DNA of 64,000 nucleotides from Anderseniella sp963787895 (lineage in GTDB: Bacteria; Pseudomonadota; Alphaproteobacteria; Rhizobiales; Aestuariivirgaceae): the NCBI GenBank assembly GCA_963787895.1, contig CAWBEX010000008.1, forward strand, positions 682,001-746,000. The letters are read 5' to 3'. Positions 8,002-17,417 of the stretch are shown piece after piece. The notes below the pieces were generated by a model. That model did no database searches. It was not told where the DNA came from and saw only the letters and a list, made by a program, of their open reading frames with translations. Numbering within the stretch: the first letter of the stretch is position 1; each line of letters opens with the position of its first letter. The translations under genes and the position numbers were made by a program.

Positions 8002-8685
8002 ATGCAGACGATTGACATGGCACAGACCAGCCTGCGCGAAGCCAATTCGACATTGCAGGCACAAATAGCAACCACCAACCAGCTGGACTGGGAAATCATC
8101 AATCCGAAAGGCAGCCATGCAGTGGCTTGCGGCCTTAACGGTCCAATCAACGTCACCGTGCGCGGTTCCACCGGTTACTACTGTGCCGGCATGAACAAGC
8201 ACGCCAACATACACATTGTAGGCTCTGCTGGCCCAGGTGTTGCCGAAAACATGATGTCCGGCACTGTAGTGGTTGACGGTGATGCCAGCCAGTACGCCGG
8301 CGCTACCGGGCGCGGCGGCCTGCTTGTAATCAAGGGTAATGCCTCGTCGCGCTGCGGCATTTCCATGAAGGGCATCGACATTGTGGTTCACGGCAACATC
8401 GGACACATGAGCGCTTTCATGGCGCAGTCGGGCAACCTGGTGGTGCTGGGCAATGCAGGGGATGCGCTGGGCGACTCGTTGTACGAAGCACGCTTGTTTG
8501 TCAGGGGCAAGGTGGAGAGCCTTGGGGCTGATTGCATCGAAAAGGAAATGCGGCCTGAGCATATCGAGATACTGAAAGGCCTGCTTGAACGCGCCGGCGC
8601 TGATGCCAAGCCGGAAGAGTTCAAGCGCTACGGTTCGGCTCGCAAGCTCTACAACTTCAATATCGACAACGCATCCGCGTACTGA
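8002..8685 (+). CDS. GXGXG-domain subunit of a glutamate-synthase-like complex (GlxC/MgsB type), copy 2
   Basis: The 227-residue product is a stand-alone GXGXG beta-helix subunit, with the repeats at about residues 50-180 (GSTGYYCAG, GRGGLLVIKGNASSRCG, QSGNLVVLGNAGDALG). It lacks the 60-residue N-terminal extension of copy 1 and is close to the usual size of MgsB/GlxC. It is 4 bases after the amidotransferase gene and 9 before the FMN subunit gene, so the three form one transcription unit. Confidence 0.88.
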   Translation: MQTIDMAQTSLREANSTLQAQIATTNQLDWEIINPKGSHAVACGLNGPINVTVRGSTGYYCAGMNKHANIHIVGSAGPGVAENMMSGTVVVDGDASQYAGATGRGGLLVIKGNASSRCGISMKGIDIVVHGNIGHMSAFMAQSGNLVVLGNAGDALGDSLYEARLFVRGKVESLGADCIEKEMRPEHIEILKGLLERAGADAKPEEFKRYGSARKLYNFNIDNASAY

Positions 8686-8694
8686 GGAATCACC

Positions 8695-10032
8695 ATGAAG
8701 GACGATCACAAGAAGATTCCGCAGACCGAGCCGCGCCAGTCGTGGACCTTTTCCAAGGAGATCAACTCCGAGATCCGCCGTGCGGCTGCAACCGGCATTT
8801 ATGATATTCGCGGCGGCGGCGCCAAGCGCCGGGTTCCGCACTTTGATGATCTGCTGTTCCTGGGGGCTTCCATTTCACGCTACCCGCTGGAAGGCTATCG
8901 CGAGAAGTGCGAAACCAGCGTGGTGCTCGGCAATCGCTTCGCCAGCAAGCCTATAAAGCTGGACATCCCGATCACTATCGCGGGTATGAGTTTCGGTTCC
9001 CTGTCGGGTCCGGCAAAAGAGGCACTGGGCCGCGGTGCAACTCTGGCAGGCACCTCCACCACCACTGGCGATGGCGGCATGACGGAGGAAGAGCGCGGAC
9101 ACTCGAAGACTCTGGTTTACCAGTACCTGCCTTCTCGCTATGGCATGAACCCTGATGACCTGCGCCGCGCCGATGCTATTGAAGTTGTGGTCGGACAAGG
9201 TGCCAAACCCGGTGGCGGCGGAATGCTGTTGGGTCAGAAGATATCAGACCGGGTTGCAGAGATGCGCAATCTGCCCAAGGGCATTGATCAGCGCTCCGCA
9301 TGCCGGCACCCGGACTGGACAGGGCCGGATGATCTCGAAATCAAGATTCTGGAGCTTCGCGAAATCACTGCATGGGAAAAACCGATCTACATCAAGGTTG
9401 GTGGCGCGCGGCCTTATTTTGACACTACCCTGGCAGTCAAGGCGGGTGCCGATGTTGTCGTGCTCGATGGCATGCAGGGCGGCACCGCAGCTACACAGGA
9501 TGTGTTCATTGAACATGTCGGGCAGCCGACCCTGGCGTGCATCCGCCCGGCAGTGCAGGCGCTGCAGGACCTTGGCATGCACCGCAAGGTGCAACTGGTC
9601 GTATCCGGCGGTATCCGCACCGGCGCAGACGTTGCCAAGGCGTTGGCGCTTGGCGCAGACGCGGTTTCCATCGGCACCGCTGCGCTCATCGCGCTGGGCG
9701 ACAACGATCCCCGCTGGGAAGAAGAATACAACAAGCTTGGCACAACTGCAGGTGCATATGATGACTGGCATGAAGGGCGCGATCCGGCCGGCATCACCAC
9801 TCAAGACCCTGAGTTGATGTTGCGGGTAGACCCGGTCGCCGCCGGACGCAGGCTGGCAAATTACCTCAAGGTGATGACGCTGGAAACTCAGACCATCGCC
9901 AGGGCGTGCGGCAAAAACCATGTACACAATCTCGAGCCCGAGGATCTTTGTGCGTTGACCGTTGAGGCCGCAGCCATGGCTGGGGTGCCTCTGTCAGGCA
10001 CGAACTGGATTCCGGGCAGGGGCGGCTACTGA
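8695..10032 (+). CDS. FMN-binding glutamate-synthase-family protein (GlxD/MgsC type), copy 2, without Fe-S cysteines
   Basis: The 445-residue protein is co-linear with the FMN subunit at 965-2320 (GMSFGSLSGPAKEALGRG, LDGMQGGTAATQ, SGGIRTGADVAKALALGADA). Where copy 1 has the cysteine cluster before PVGVATQ, this copy reads YDDWHEGRDPAGITTQ, with no cysteine, so the 3Fe-4S cluster of GltB is probably absent. Electrons would then have to reach FMN by another route. The gene is followed after 29 bases by a glutamine-synthetase-like gene, the arrangement seen in glxBCD-glnT and mgsABC-gmaS loci. Family secure, loss of cluster read directly from sequence. Confidence 0.88.
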   Translation: MKDDHKKIPQTEPRQSWTFSKEINSEIRRAAATGIYDIRGGGAKRRVPHFDDLLFLGASISRYPLEGYREKCETSVVLGNRFASKPIKLDIPITIAGMSFGSLSGPAKEALGRGATLAGTSTTTGDGGMTEEERGHSKTLVYQYLPSRYGMNPDDLRRADAIEVVVGQGAKPGGGGMLLGQKISDRVAEMRNLPKGIDQRSACRHPDWTGPDDLEIKILELREITAWEKPIYIKVGGARPYFDTTLAVKAGADVVVLDGMQGGTAATQDVFIEHVGQPTLACIRPAVQALQDLGMHRKVQLVVSGGIRTGADVAKALALGADAVSIGTAALIALGDNDPRWEEEYNKLGTTAGAYDDWHEGRDPAGITTQDPELMLRVDPVAAGRRLANYLKVMTLETQTIARACGKNHVHNLEPEDLCALTVEAAAMAGVPLSGTNWIPGRGGY

Positions 10033-10061
10033 CTACAAAAACACTTTCAGGAGGAAATGAC

Positions 10062-11384
10062 GTGGCTCAGGATCTGGCGGCTTTTGCCAAGAAGAACGGT
10101 GTGAAGTATTTCATGGTGTCCTACACGGACCTGTTCGGTGGTCAGCGGGCCAAGCTGGTGCCGGCATCTGCAATTGCCGGCATGCAGGCTGACGGAGCAG
10201 GTTTTGCCGGGTTTGCAACCTGGCTCGACATGACCCCTGCACACCCGGACATGCTGGCGGTGCCTGATCCTGACAGTGTCATCCAGCTGCCGTGGAAGAA
10301 AGATGTTGCGTGGGTTGCAAGTAATTGCGTCATGGCGGACAAGCTGGTCGCCCAGGCACCGCGCAACGTCCTGAACAAGCTGATTGCCGAGGCAGCCGAA
10401 GAGGGGTTGCGTGTCAAGACAGGCGTAGAGGCGGAGTTCTTCCTGCTCAGTGCTGATGGTTCGCAATTGTCGGATGAGTTCGATACCGCTGAAAAGCCCT
10501 GCTATGACCAGCAGGCGGTCATGCGTCGCTATGATGTGATCGCCGAGATATGTGACTACATGCTGGAGCTGGGTTGGGGGCCATACCAAAATGACCACGA
10601 GGATGCCAACGGCCAGTTTGAAATGAACTGGGAATTCGATGACGCGCTCAATACCGCTGACAAGCATTCATTCTTCAAGTTCATGGTCAAGTCGATTGCC
10701 GAAAAGCACGGCTATCGCGCCACCTTTATGCCGAAGCCGGTGGCTAATCTGACCGGCAATGGTTGCCATGCGCATATCTCGGTGTGGGACAAGACCGGCA
10801 AGAAGAACGTGTTTGCAACCAGCAAGGGAACAGGTCAGACCGGGGAGCTTGGTCTGTCTGAACAAGGTGCCCATTTCCTTGGCGGCATCATGAAGCACGC
10901 ATCAGCCCTGGCAGCGATTACCAATCCAACCGTCAACTCGTACAAGCGCATCAACGCACCGCGTACCACGTCGGGCGCGACGTGGGCACCCAACACCGTG
11001 ACATGGACCGGCAACAACCGCACCCACATGGTTCGCGTACCGGGGCCAGGGCGCTTCGAACTGCGGTTGCCGGACGGAGCTGCCAATCCGTATCTGTTGC
11101 AGGCGATCATCATTGCAGCCGGTTTGGACGGTATTCGCTCCAAGGCTGATCCAGGACGGCGTTACGATATCGACATGTACGCTGAAGGTCACAAGGTTCG
11201 CGGAGCTCCGAAGCTTCCACTTAACCTGCTTGATGCATTGCGCGAGTACGACAAGGACAAGTCACTCAAGGCGGCATTGGGCGAAGAATTCTCCAGCGCA
11301 TATCTGAAGCTGAAGCGCCGCGAGTGGGACTCTTATGTTTCGCATTTCTCTTCCTGGGAGAAGGCAAACACGCTGGATATATGA
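10062..11384 (+). CDS. type III glutamine synthetase / gamma-glutamylmethylamide synthetase family (GlnT/GmaS)
   Basis: The 440-residue protein has the glutamine synthetase catalytic fold: GVEAEFFLL and EDANGQFEMNW metal-site strands, NGCHAHISVW, and the ATP/substrate segment RINAPRTTSGATWAPN followed by RVPGPGRFELRLPDGAANPY. Length and motifs fit the GlnT branch, which includes GmaS, the enzyme that joins glutamate and methylamine. An AGGAGGA at 10049-10055 supports the GTG start. Immediately following a GlxBCD/MgsABC-like module and upstream of trimethylamine genes, GmaS is a good possibility, but GlnT-type ammonia ligation cannot be excluded without residue-level comparison. Confidence 0.88.
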   Translation: MAQDLAAFAKKNGVKYFMVSYTDLFGGQRAKLVPASAIAGMQADGAGFAGFATWLDMTPAHPDMLAVPDPDSVIQLPWKKDVAWVASNCVMADKLVAQAPRNVLNKLIAEAAEEGLRVKTGVEAEFFLLSADGSQLSDEFDTAEKPCYDQQAVMRRYDVIAEICDYMLELGWGPYQNDHEDANGQFEMNWEFDDALNTADKHSFFKFMVKSIAEKHGYRATFMPKPVANLTGNGCHAHISVWDKTGKKNVFATSKGTGQTGELGLSEQGAHFLGGIMKHASALAAITNPTVNSYKRINAPRTTSGATWAPNTVTWTGNNRTHMVRVPGPGRFELRLPDGAANPYLLQAIIIAAGLDGIRSKADPGRRYDIDMYAEGHKVRGAPKLPLNLLDALREYDKDKSLKAALGEEFSSAYLKLKRREWDSYVSHFSSWEKANTLDI

Positions 11385-11410
11385 CGCTTGCACAATAATG
11401 TTGCAATGTT

Positions 11411-11444
11411 GCCCCGCCACTTTCGCTGGCGGGGCATTTTTTTT
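11411..11444 (+). terminator. rho-independent terminator after the glutamine-synthetase-like gene
   Basis: A perfect 9-bp GC-rich stem (GCCCCGCCA 11411-11419, TGGCGGGGC 11427-11435) with a 7-base loop is followed by ATTTTTTTT. It separates the nitrogen-assimilation unit from the TMAO transporter operon. Confidence 0.92.
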
Positions 11445-11513
11445 GAGATGTGGCTCAGAATTGGCCTACCTGTGCCATTGCCAATGTTCCGGCGATTTGC
11501 CTATTCTCGCCAA

Positions 11514-11541
11514 TGGCGTTCATTTCATTGGAGAAACGCCA
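11514..11541 (+). promoter_or_regulatory. inverted repeat in the leader of the TMAO transporter operon
   Basis: TGGCGTT (11514-11520) and AACGCCA (11535-11541) form a perfect 7-bp inverted repeat with a 14-base spacer, 65 bases upstream of the binding-protein start. It could be an operator or a leader hairpin; sequence alone does not decide. Confidence 0.3.
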
Positions 11542-11605
11542 GATCCTGACGGGCCGTGACCCGATCAGAAAAAGGGACACAGAGTCCACACTAGGGAGTG
11601 ATGAA

Positions 11606-12541
11606 ATGTTTGGTAAGAAATTGCTTGCTGCAGGCCTGATCGCAGCCGTCAGCTACGCCGCAATGGCAGCGCCTTCGTTTGCCGATGCTGAATCTGATGA
11701 CCCAATTCTCATTGTGCAGAACAACTGGACCAGCCAGCTGGTTCTTTCCACTGTGGTTGGCAAGGTGCTTGAAGGGATGGGTTACACGGTGGAGTATACC
11801 CCGTCAGACTCGCAGCTTCAGTTCAAGGCAATCGCCGATGGCGACATGCACTTCCAGATCGAGGCTTGGGAAGGCTCGATGAAGTCCGCCTTTGAAAAGG
11901 CGGTTGCCGAAGATGGCATGGTGGATGCCGGCACGCATAAGGCTGTTACCCGCGAAGAGTGGTGGGTGCCCAATTATGTTGTGGAGAAATGCCCGGGCCT
12001 GCCTGACTGGAAAGCCCTCGACAAGTGCGCCGAGATTTTCGCGACTGCCGAAACCTCCCCAAAGGGTCGCTTCGTTGGTCCCCCAGCTGACTGGGGCAAG
12101 AATTACTCTGAGCGTGTTGAAGCACTGAAGATGAACTTCACGGCTATCAACGTTGGTCAGGCTGCGACCTTGTGGGCCGAGCTCGATGCTGCTGCCGCCA
12201 AGAAGGAGCCGATTGTGCTGTTCAACTGGACCCCGAACTTCATCGAGGCCAAGTATGAAGGCGTGTTCGTGGACTTCCCGGATCCTGCCGTGGTGCCTGA
12301 GTGCAAGGAAAATCCAAACCTTTGTGGCGCACCTCGTTCAGGTTGGCTGAAGAAGGCTGCCTGGAAGGGTCTTGCAGACAAGTATCCGAACGCCTGGAAG
12401 GTGATGCAGGCCATCAACTTTGACAACGCTCAGATCGCGGCTGCGTCAAAGCTGGTTGACGTCGACGGCATGACCACCGAAGAAGCTGCTGACAAGTGGA
12501 TTGCCGATAACGGCGCACTCATCGACAGCTGGAAGCAGTAA
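11606..12541 (+). CDS. tmoX: ABC transporter substrate-binding protein, quaternary amine/TMAO type (OpuAC family)
   Basis: The 311-residue protein has a signal peptide (MFGKKLLAAGLIAAVSYAAMA, cleavage near ADA) and the OpuAC fold. Trp/Tyr-rich segments resemble the aromatic cage that binds trimethylated amines (NNWTSQ, QIEAWEGS, REEWWVPNYV, LFNWTPNFIEAKYEG). GGGAG at 11594-11598 supports ATG 11606. Genes for the ATPase, permease and trimethylamine monooxygenase follow, the order of the characterised TMAO-specific tmo system of marine bacteria, so TMAO is the likely ligand. Glycine betaine or choline binding is the main alternative. Confidence 0.88.
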   Translation: MFGKKLLAAGLIAAVSYAAMAAPSFADAESDDPILIVQNNWTSQLVLSTVVGKVLEGMGYTVEYTPSDSQLQFKAIADGDMHFQIEAWEGSMKSAFEKAVAEDGMVDAGTHKAVTREEWWVPNYVVEKCPGLPDWKALDKCAEIFATAETSPKGRFVGPPADWGKNYSERVEALKMNFTAINVGQAATLWAELDAAAAKKEPIVLFNWTPNFIEAKYEGVFVDFPDPAVVPECKENPNLCGAPRSGWLKKAAWKGLADKYPNAWKVMQAINFDNAQIAAASKLVDVDGMTTEEAADKWIADNGALIDSWKQ

Positions 12542-12576
12542 GCCTTACCGGCTTTCGCTTTCGCGCAAGCTTGCAA

Positions 12577-12625
12577 GGGTCGGGCGGGGAAGTCCTCGTC
12601 CGGCCCGGCATGTCAGGGTTTTTTT
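12577..12625 (+). promoter_or_regulatory. strong intercistronic stem-loop between tmoX and tmoW
   Basis: Bases 12577-12589 (GGGTCGGGCGGGG) pair with 12594-12606 (CCTCGTCCGGCCC) as a 13-bp stem with three G-U pairs and a 4-base loop. A run of seven T (12619-12625) follows after 12 more bases. The structure may attenuate readthrough or protect the tmoX mRNA 3' end, so that binding protein exceeds the membrane components. The distance to the T run makes a classical terminator less certain. Confidence 0.6.
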
Positions 12626-12761
12626 ACGGCGTGTATTGGATGAACTGGTTGCCGGTTTCCAGACTGGTATGGCAACTGTCAATTCCATTGAAGCCTGAAA
12701 CTCTTTATAGTTTGACGCCTGCCAGGCCATAAGGGCGCTTGTAACGTCTCAAGGGGACAGT

Positions 12762-13793
12762 ATGACCGGCAAAGTCCAAGTCAGATGCCGCAACATCTGG
12801 AAAATTTTTGGCGATGATCCAAAGGGGTTCATGGCCCGCCACGACGGCAATCCATCCGCGGAAGATCTTGCGCGCGAGTTATACATCGGCGCAGTTCGCG
12901 ATGTGAGCTTTGATGTTCACGAAGGTGAGATATTGATCATTATGGGTTTGTCTGGATCGGGCAAGTCTACCGTGATCAGGTGCATCACCCGGTTGAATGA
13001 CCCGACCACTGGCTCCATCGAATTTGAGGGCCGCGATCTGTTGTCGGCAACAGAAAGCGAATTGATAGACATCCGCCGTCACAAGATGGGAATGGTGTTT
13101 CAGAACTTCGGCCTTCTGCCACACCGTGACGTTATGTCGAATGTTGCCTTTCCGCTTGAAGTGCAAGGTATTCCGCGCGTCGAGCGAGAAGCGAAGGCGC
13201 GTGAAATGATCGAGCTTGTCGGCCTGGGTGGGCGCGAAAGCTACTTCCCGCGCGAGTTGTCCGGCGGCCAGCAACAGCGTGTCGGCATTGCCCGGTCACT
13301 TGCAGTAGAACCCGACGTCTGGTTCCTTGATGAACCGTTTTCAGCTCTCGATCCCTTGATCAGGGCCGAAATGCAGGACGAGTTCATCCGCCTTCAAAGG
13401 ATGTTGAAGAAAACCATCGTCTTCATCACCCATGACTTCGAAGAGGCCACCAAGCTTGCCGACCGCATCGGCATCATGAAGGGCGGCAGAATGGTTCAGC
13501 TGTCGACGCCGGAGGAGATGGTGCTGAATCCGGCGGACGACTACGTTGCCGAGTTTGCCAGAAATGCGCCGCGTGACCGTATCGTCACCGTTCGTGCAAT
13601 CATGACGCCAGGCAACAGCAAGACAAAGCGTAAGGGCAAGGGCATAGCTGGCCGCGCACTGATCGGCAGCGTAGCCGAACAGGTCCTCAATTCCGAGAAG
13701 CCCGTCAATGTCCTTGATGACAACGACTTCATCATCGGCACACTCTCTCGCCAGCGTATTTCGAAAGCACTCTTCAGCCGGGAGGGTGTATGA
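12762..13793 (+). CDS. tmoW: ABC transporter ATP-binding protein, quaternary amine/TMAO type
   Basis: The 343-residue protein is an OpuAA/ProV-type ATPase. It has Walker A GLSGSGKST at 62-70, the Q-loop FQNFGLLPHRDV, the signature LSGGQQQRVGIARSL, Walker B WFLDEPFSALDP and the switch histidine ITHDF. A long N-terminal helix segment (IFGDDPKGFMARHDGN) is typical of this subfamily. The C-terminal tail beyond residue 270 is short and has no full pair of CBS domains. The stop overlaps the permease start by 4 bases. It energises TMAO uptake with the proteins encoded on either side. Confidence 0.9.
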   Translation: MTGKVQVRCRNIWKIFGDDPKGFMARHDGNPSAEDLARELYIGAVRDVSFDVHEGEILIIMGLSGSGKSTVIRCITRLNDPTTGSIEFEGRDLLSATESELIDIRRHKMGMVFQNFGLLPHRDVMSNVAFPLEVQGIPRVEREAKAREMIELVGLGGRESYFPRELSGGQQQRVGIARSLAVEPDVWFLDEPFSALDPLIRAEMQDEFIRLQRMLKKTIVFITHDFEEATKLADRIGIMKGGRMVQLSTPEEMVLNPADDYVAEFARNAPRDRIVTVRAIMTPGNSKTKRKGKGIAGRALIGSVAEQVLNSEKPVNVLDDNDFIIGTLSRQRISKALFSREGV

Positions 13794-16054
13794 GCGTATC
13801 GTCTGCCAGCCAGTCAACATCCGGTGTACGCGAGTTTTCACTGGCGCAAGTGCCGCTGTTTGCGCAATTGGCGATGGCGGCATTGATCATGTTGCTGGTG
13901 GCATGGGCTGTTCCGCCTCTGTGGTCCTGGCCGGCTGAATGGGTAGCGTCGTTTTACGGCCTGACTGTCCAGGAAAGTATAACCGGCTTCTTCCGCTGGT
14001 TGGACAAAGAGGCGACGCTTGGCCTGTTCACAGTCAAGCAGGCCACACGAACTGTCTCCTGGATGATTGAGCAACCGCTGACCTGGTCGGAGAGATTGCT
14101 GTGGCGCGGTGCGGATGCCTATGAGTTTCTGCCTCTGATCTGGCTGACAATTGCCAGCATTACGGGCTATTTGATTGCATTGAAGCGCGATCTCAGGACG
14201 GCATTCATCGTGGTCGCGGGGCTTCTTGGCCTCGTATGTCTCGATGGTTTGCCCCACATTCTGCTGAGCCTTTCCAAGGAACTCAGGGTCGATCCATGGA
14301 TGGAAGCTTCGGCATTCACCGGTCTCTCGCGCCTGCCGGCTGACTTCCTGAACTGGATAAACGGGGGCAAAGACATCAAGGCGCTGCCGTGGATTGCAGT
14401 GGTTGGATGTTTCGCCATCATGGCGCACAAGGTAGGTGGCTGGCGCCTCGCAGCAACCGTTGCCGCCTGCTTTCTCTATATCGCGTTTACCGGTCTGTGG
14501 CGCGAAAGCATGAAAACATTCTCGCTGGTTGCCGTGGCTGTACCTTTTTCCGCAGCGCTTGGCCTTGCTCTTGGTGTCTGGGTAACCCGCTCCAAGCGCG
14601 CTGCCAGTATCATCACCCCGATGTTCGATCTGATGCAGGCCACGCCGCATCTGGCCTATCTGGTTCCGGTGGTCGTGATGTTTGGCGCTGGTCAGGTCCC
14701 AGCCCTCATCGCGACAGTCATTTTTGCCATGCCGCCGATGGCGCGCTGCACGATCCTTGCCTTGCAGACGGTGCCCAGTGACATCGTCGAATCCGGCCGC
14801 ATGAACGGCTGCACCAAACGCCAGATGTTGTGGAAGGTGCAACTGCCCGCTTCCCAGCGCACTTTGTTGCTTGGTCTCAACCAGGTCATCATGCAGACAC
14901 TGGCCATGGTGGTCATCGCCTCGCTCGTCGGAGCCCAGGGGCTTGGTCACAAGTTGCTGTTTTCGCTACAGCAATTGAAGTTGGGGTACGCCACGATGCA
15001 GGGTATCGCCATCGTGTTGATGGCAGTTGCGCTGGACCGGCTGACGCAAGCCTACGCCAACCGATCGACCGACTATGAACACCGCGACAACGCTTCGTGG
15101 ATGCGCCAGCATACTCACTTGCTGGCAAGCCTGGCGGTGCTGGTTTTCTCGGTCATTGGCGCCTATCTGTTCCGCGAACTCTCTGTACCTTCAAAGGCCA
15201 TGCTGCTTGTCGACAACAAGGCGGCGCTGGAATTGGACAAGCAGATCAAGGAACTCACATACTTTCTGATCGATTATGTTCGCCCGGTGCGAGACTGGCT
15301 GACCGTTGAAGTGCTCATCCGCCTGCGCAACATTTACCAGGGGTTGCCCTGGTCGGTAGTGGCCGCCGTGGTTGGCATAATTGGCTACCGGTTTGGCGGC
15401 TGGAAGTTGGCTGGCCTGACAGTTGGACTGTTCTTCTGCATCATCGTACTGGTGGGCAATTGGTCCTTCGCCCAAACCACGTTCTATTACGTCTCTACCG
15501 CGTTGGTTGTGTGTTTGTTGATTGGCGTGCCGCTTGGTATCTGGGCTGCCCGCTCGGAACGGGCAGCACATGTCATCATGGCGGTGTGCGATACGCTGCA
15601 GACGTTTCCATCGTTCATCTATCTTTTGCCAGCCATCATGCTGTTCCAGGTTGGTGATCTTGCCATCATCTTCGCAATCGTGCCGTACGCAACAGTTCCT
15701 GCTATCCGCTACACGTATCTGGGTTTGAAGCGGGTGCCGGATGCAACCATCGAGGCCGCCCGGATGTCAGGCGCATCGGCGTTCCAGCGACTATGGAAGG
15801 TGGAATTGCCGATCGCGGTTCCCGAGATCATGCTGGGCGTGAACCAGACAATCATGATGGCGCTGGCCATGACGGCAATCACCGCATTGATTGGCGGAGT
15901 TGATCTGGGTCAGGAAATTTACCGCGCATTGCCGTCTAGTGATGCCGGGCGCGGTGTCATGGCCGGTCTCGGCATTGCCACGATGGGAATAATCGGTGAC
16001 AGGCTGATCGGGGCCTGGGCTAACCAGCGCAAGAGAGATTTAGGGTTCGCATAG
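13790..16054 (+). CDS. tmoV: ABC transporter permease with two fused OpuAB-like domains
   Basis: The 754-residue membrane protein contains two copies of the binding-protein-dependent permease domain in one chain. Each has its own EAA-type cytoplasmic loop: VESGRMNGCTKRQMLWKVQLP at about residues 325-345 and the near-identical IEAARMSGASAFQRLWKVELP at about 650-670. In most betaine importers the permease has one domain and works as a dimer; the fused form is known in TMAO (TmoV) transporters. Translation is coupled to tmoW. The stop is 17 bases before tmm, linking import to oxidation. Confidence 0.88.
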   Translation: MSVSSASQSTSGVREFSLAQVPLFAQLAMAALIMLLVAWAVPPLWSWPAEWVASFYGLTVQESITGFFRWLDKEATLGLFTVKQATRTVSWMIEQPLTWSERLLWRGADAYEFLPLIWLTIASITGYLIALKRDLRTAFIVVAGLLGLVCLDGLPHILLSLSKELRVDPWMEASAFTGLSRLPADFLNWINGGKDIKALPWIAVVGCFAIMAHKVGGWRLAATVAACFLYIAFTGLWRESMKTFSLVAVAVPFSAALGLALGVWVTRSKRAASIITPMFDLMQATPHLAYLVPVVVMFGAGQVPALIATVIFAMPPMARCTILALQTVPSDIVESGRMNGCTKRQMLWKVQLPASQRTLLLGLNQVIMQTLAMVVIASLVGAQGLGHKLLFSLQQLKLGYATMQGIAIVLMAVALDRLTQAYANRSTDYEHRDNASWMRQHTHLLASLAVLVFSVIGAYLFRELSVPSKAMLLVDNKAALELDKQIKELTYFLIDYVRPVRDWLTVEVLIRLRNIYQGLPWSVVAAVVGIIGYRFGGWKLAGLTVGLFFCIIVLVGNWSFAQTTFYYVSTALVVCLLIGVPLGIWAARSERAAHVIMAVCDTLQTFPSFIYLLPAIMLFQVGDLAIIFAIVPYATVPAIRYTYLGLKRVPDATIEAARMSGASAFQRLWKVELPIAVPEIMLGVNQTIMMALAMTAITALIGGVDLGQEIYRALPSSDAGRGVMAGLGIATMGIIGDRLIGAWANQRKRDLGFA

Positions 16055-16071
16055 AGGAGGTAAACACACAG

Positions 16072-17415
16072 ATGGCAAAGAAGCGTGTAGCGGTAATTGG
16101 AGCAGGTCCTTCCGGGTTGGCACAACTCAGGGCATTCCAGTCGGCAGCAAAGAAGGGCGAGAAGATCCCTGAGATTGTGTGCTTTGAAAAGCAGGACAAC
16201 TGGGGTGGTTTGTGGAACTACACCTGGCGTACCGGCCTGGATGAATACGGTGAACCAGTGCATGGTTCAATGTACCGCTATCTGTGGTCGAACGGACCGA
16301 AAGAGGGCCTTGAGTTTGCCGACTACAGTTTCGAAAAGCATTTCGGCAAGCAGATCGCCTCTTACCCGCCACGCGCAGTTCTGTTTGACTACATTGAGGG
16401 CCGGGTAAAGCGGGCAGGTGTACGCAAGTGGATCCGCTTCCGCACGACGGTGCGCCACGTCAGCTGGGACAAGAAGATCAAGAAGTTTCTCGTAACTTCG
16501 CATGATCTGAAGAAGGATGTTGTAACCACTGAAAAATTCGACAACGTGGTGGTGTGTTCAGGTCACTTCTCGACCCCGAATGTCCCGAGTTTTGAAGGTC
16601 TGGACCGCTTCAATGGCCGTGTGCTGCACGCACATGACTTCCGCGACGCGGTTGAGTTCAAGGACAAGGATATTCTGATCATCGGCACAAGCTACTCTGC
16701 CGAGGACATTGGTTCGCAATGCTGGAAGTACGGCGCCAAATCTATCACTGTCAGTCACCGCACCGCACCAATGGGTTACAAGTGGCCATCCAACTGGAAA
16801 GAAGTGCCGCTGCTCACCAAGGTTGATGGCAATACATGCACTTTCAAGGATGGGACGACAAAGAAGGTTGATGCCATAATCCTGTGTACGGGCTACAAGC
16901 ACCATTTCCCGTTCATGGCAACGGATCTGCTGCTCAAGACAGCCAACCGGCTGGCAACCGCAGACCTCTACAAGGGCGTTGCCTACGTTCACAATCCGGC
17001 GCTGTTCTACATCGGCATGCAGGACCAATGGTACACCTTCAACATGTTCGACGCGCAGGCCTGGTGGGCACGCGATGTCATCCTCGGCAAGATCAAGATA
17101 CCTTCGAAAAAGAAGATGGTCGCTGATGTCGAAGAACGTGTGAAACGCGAGGATGCGAACGAGGATGATTATGCCTGCATTCGATATCAGGGTGACTATG
17201 TGAAGGAACTCATCGCTGAAACCGATTATCCGAGCTTCGACGTGGACGGTGCAAATGAAGCATTCTTCCAGTGGAAGAAGCACAAGAAGCAGGACATCAT
17301 GACGTTCCGGAACAACAGCTACAAATCGGTCATGACCGGTTCAATGGCACCTGTTCACCACACACCGTGGAAAGACGCCATGGATGACACTCTAGAATCG
17401 TATCTGAAGAACTGA
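16072..17415 (+). CDS. tmm: trimethylamine monooxygenase (bacterial flavin-containing monooxygenase)
   Basis: The 447-residue protein oxidises trimethylamine to TMAO with FAD and NADPH. It has the FAD-binding GAGPSGLAQLR at residues 10-20, the NADPH-binding GTSYSAEDIG near 205, the FMO-identifying segment CSGHFSTPNVP near 163, and blocks characteristic of bacterial Tmm such as FEKQDNWGGLWNYTWRTGLDE, YLWSNGPKEGLEFADYSF and GMQDQWYTFNMFDAQAWW. The match to Tmm from roseobacters and SAR11 is very close as I recall those sequences. An AGGAGG site precedes the ATG. It lies directly behind the transporter genes. Confidence 0.95.
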   Translation: MAKKRVAVIGAGPSGLAQLRAFQSAAKKGEKIPEIVCFEKQDNWGGLWNYTWRTGLDEYGEPVHGSMYRYLWSNGPKEGLEFADYSFEKHFGKQIASYPPRAVLFDYIEGRVKRAGVRKWIRFRTTVRHVSWDKKIKKFLVTSHDLKKDVVTTEKFDNVVVCSGHFSTPNVPSFEGLDRFNGRVLHAHDFRDAVEFKDKDILIIGTSYSAEDIGSQCWKYGAKSITVSHRTAPMGYKWPSNWKEVPLLTKVDGNTCTFKDGTTKKVDAIILCTGYKHHFPFMATDLLLKTANRLATADLYKGVAYVHNPALFYIGMQDQWYTFNMFDAQAWWARDVILGKIKIPSKKKMVADVEERVKREDANEDDYACIRYQGDYVKELIAETDYPSFDVDGANEAFFQWKKHKKQDIMTFRNNSYKSVMTGSMAPVHHTPWKDAMDDTLESYLKN

Positions 17416-17417
17416 CA

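Noticed and set aside
13838..14950. 370-codon minus-strand frame inside tmoV
   Set aside because: The plus-strand frame encodes a clear two-domain permease with duplicated EAA loops; the antisense product is a polar low-complexity sequence.
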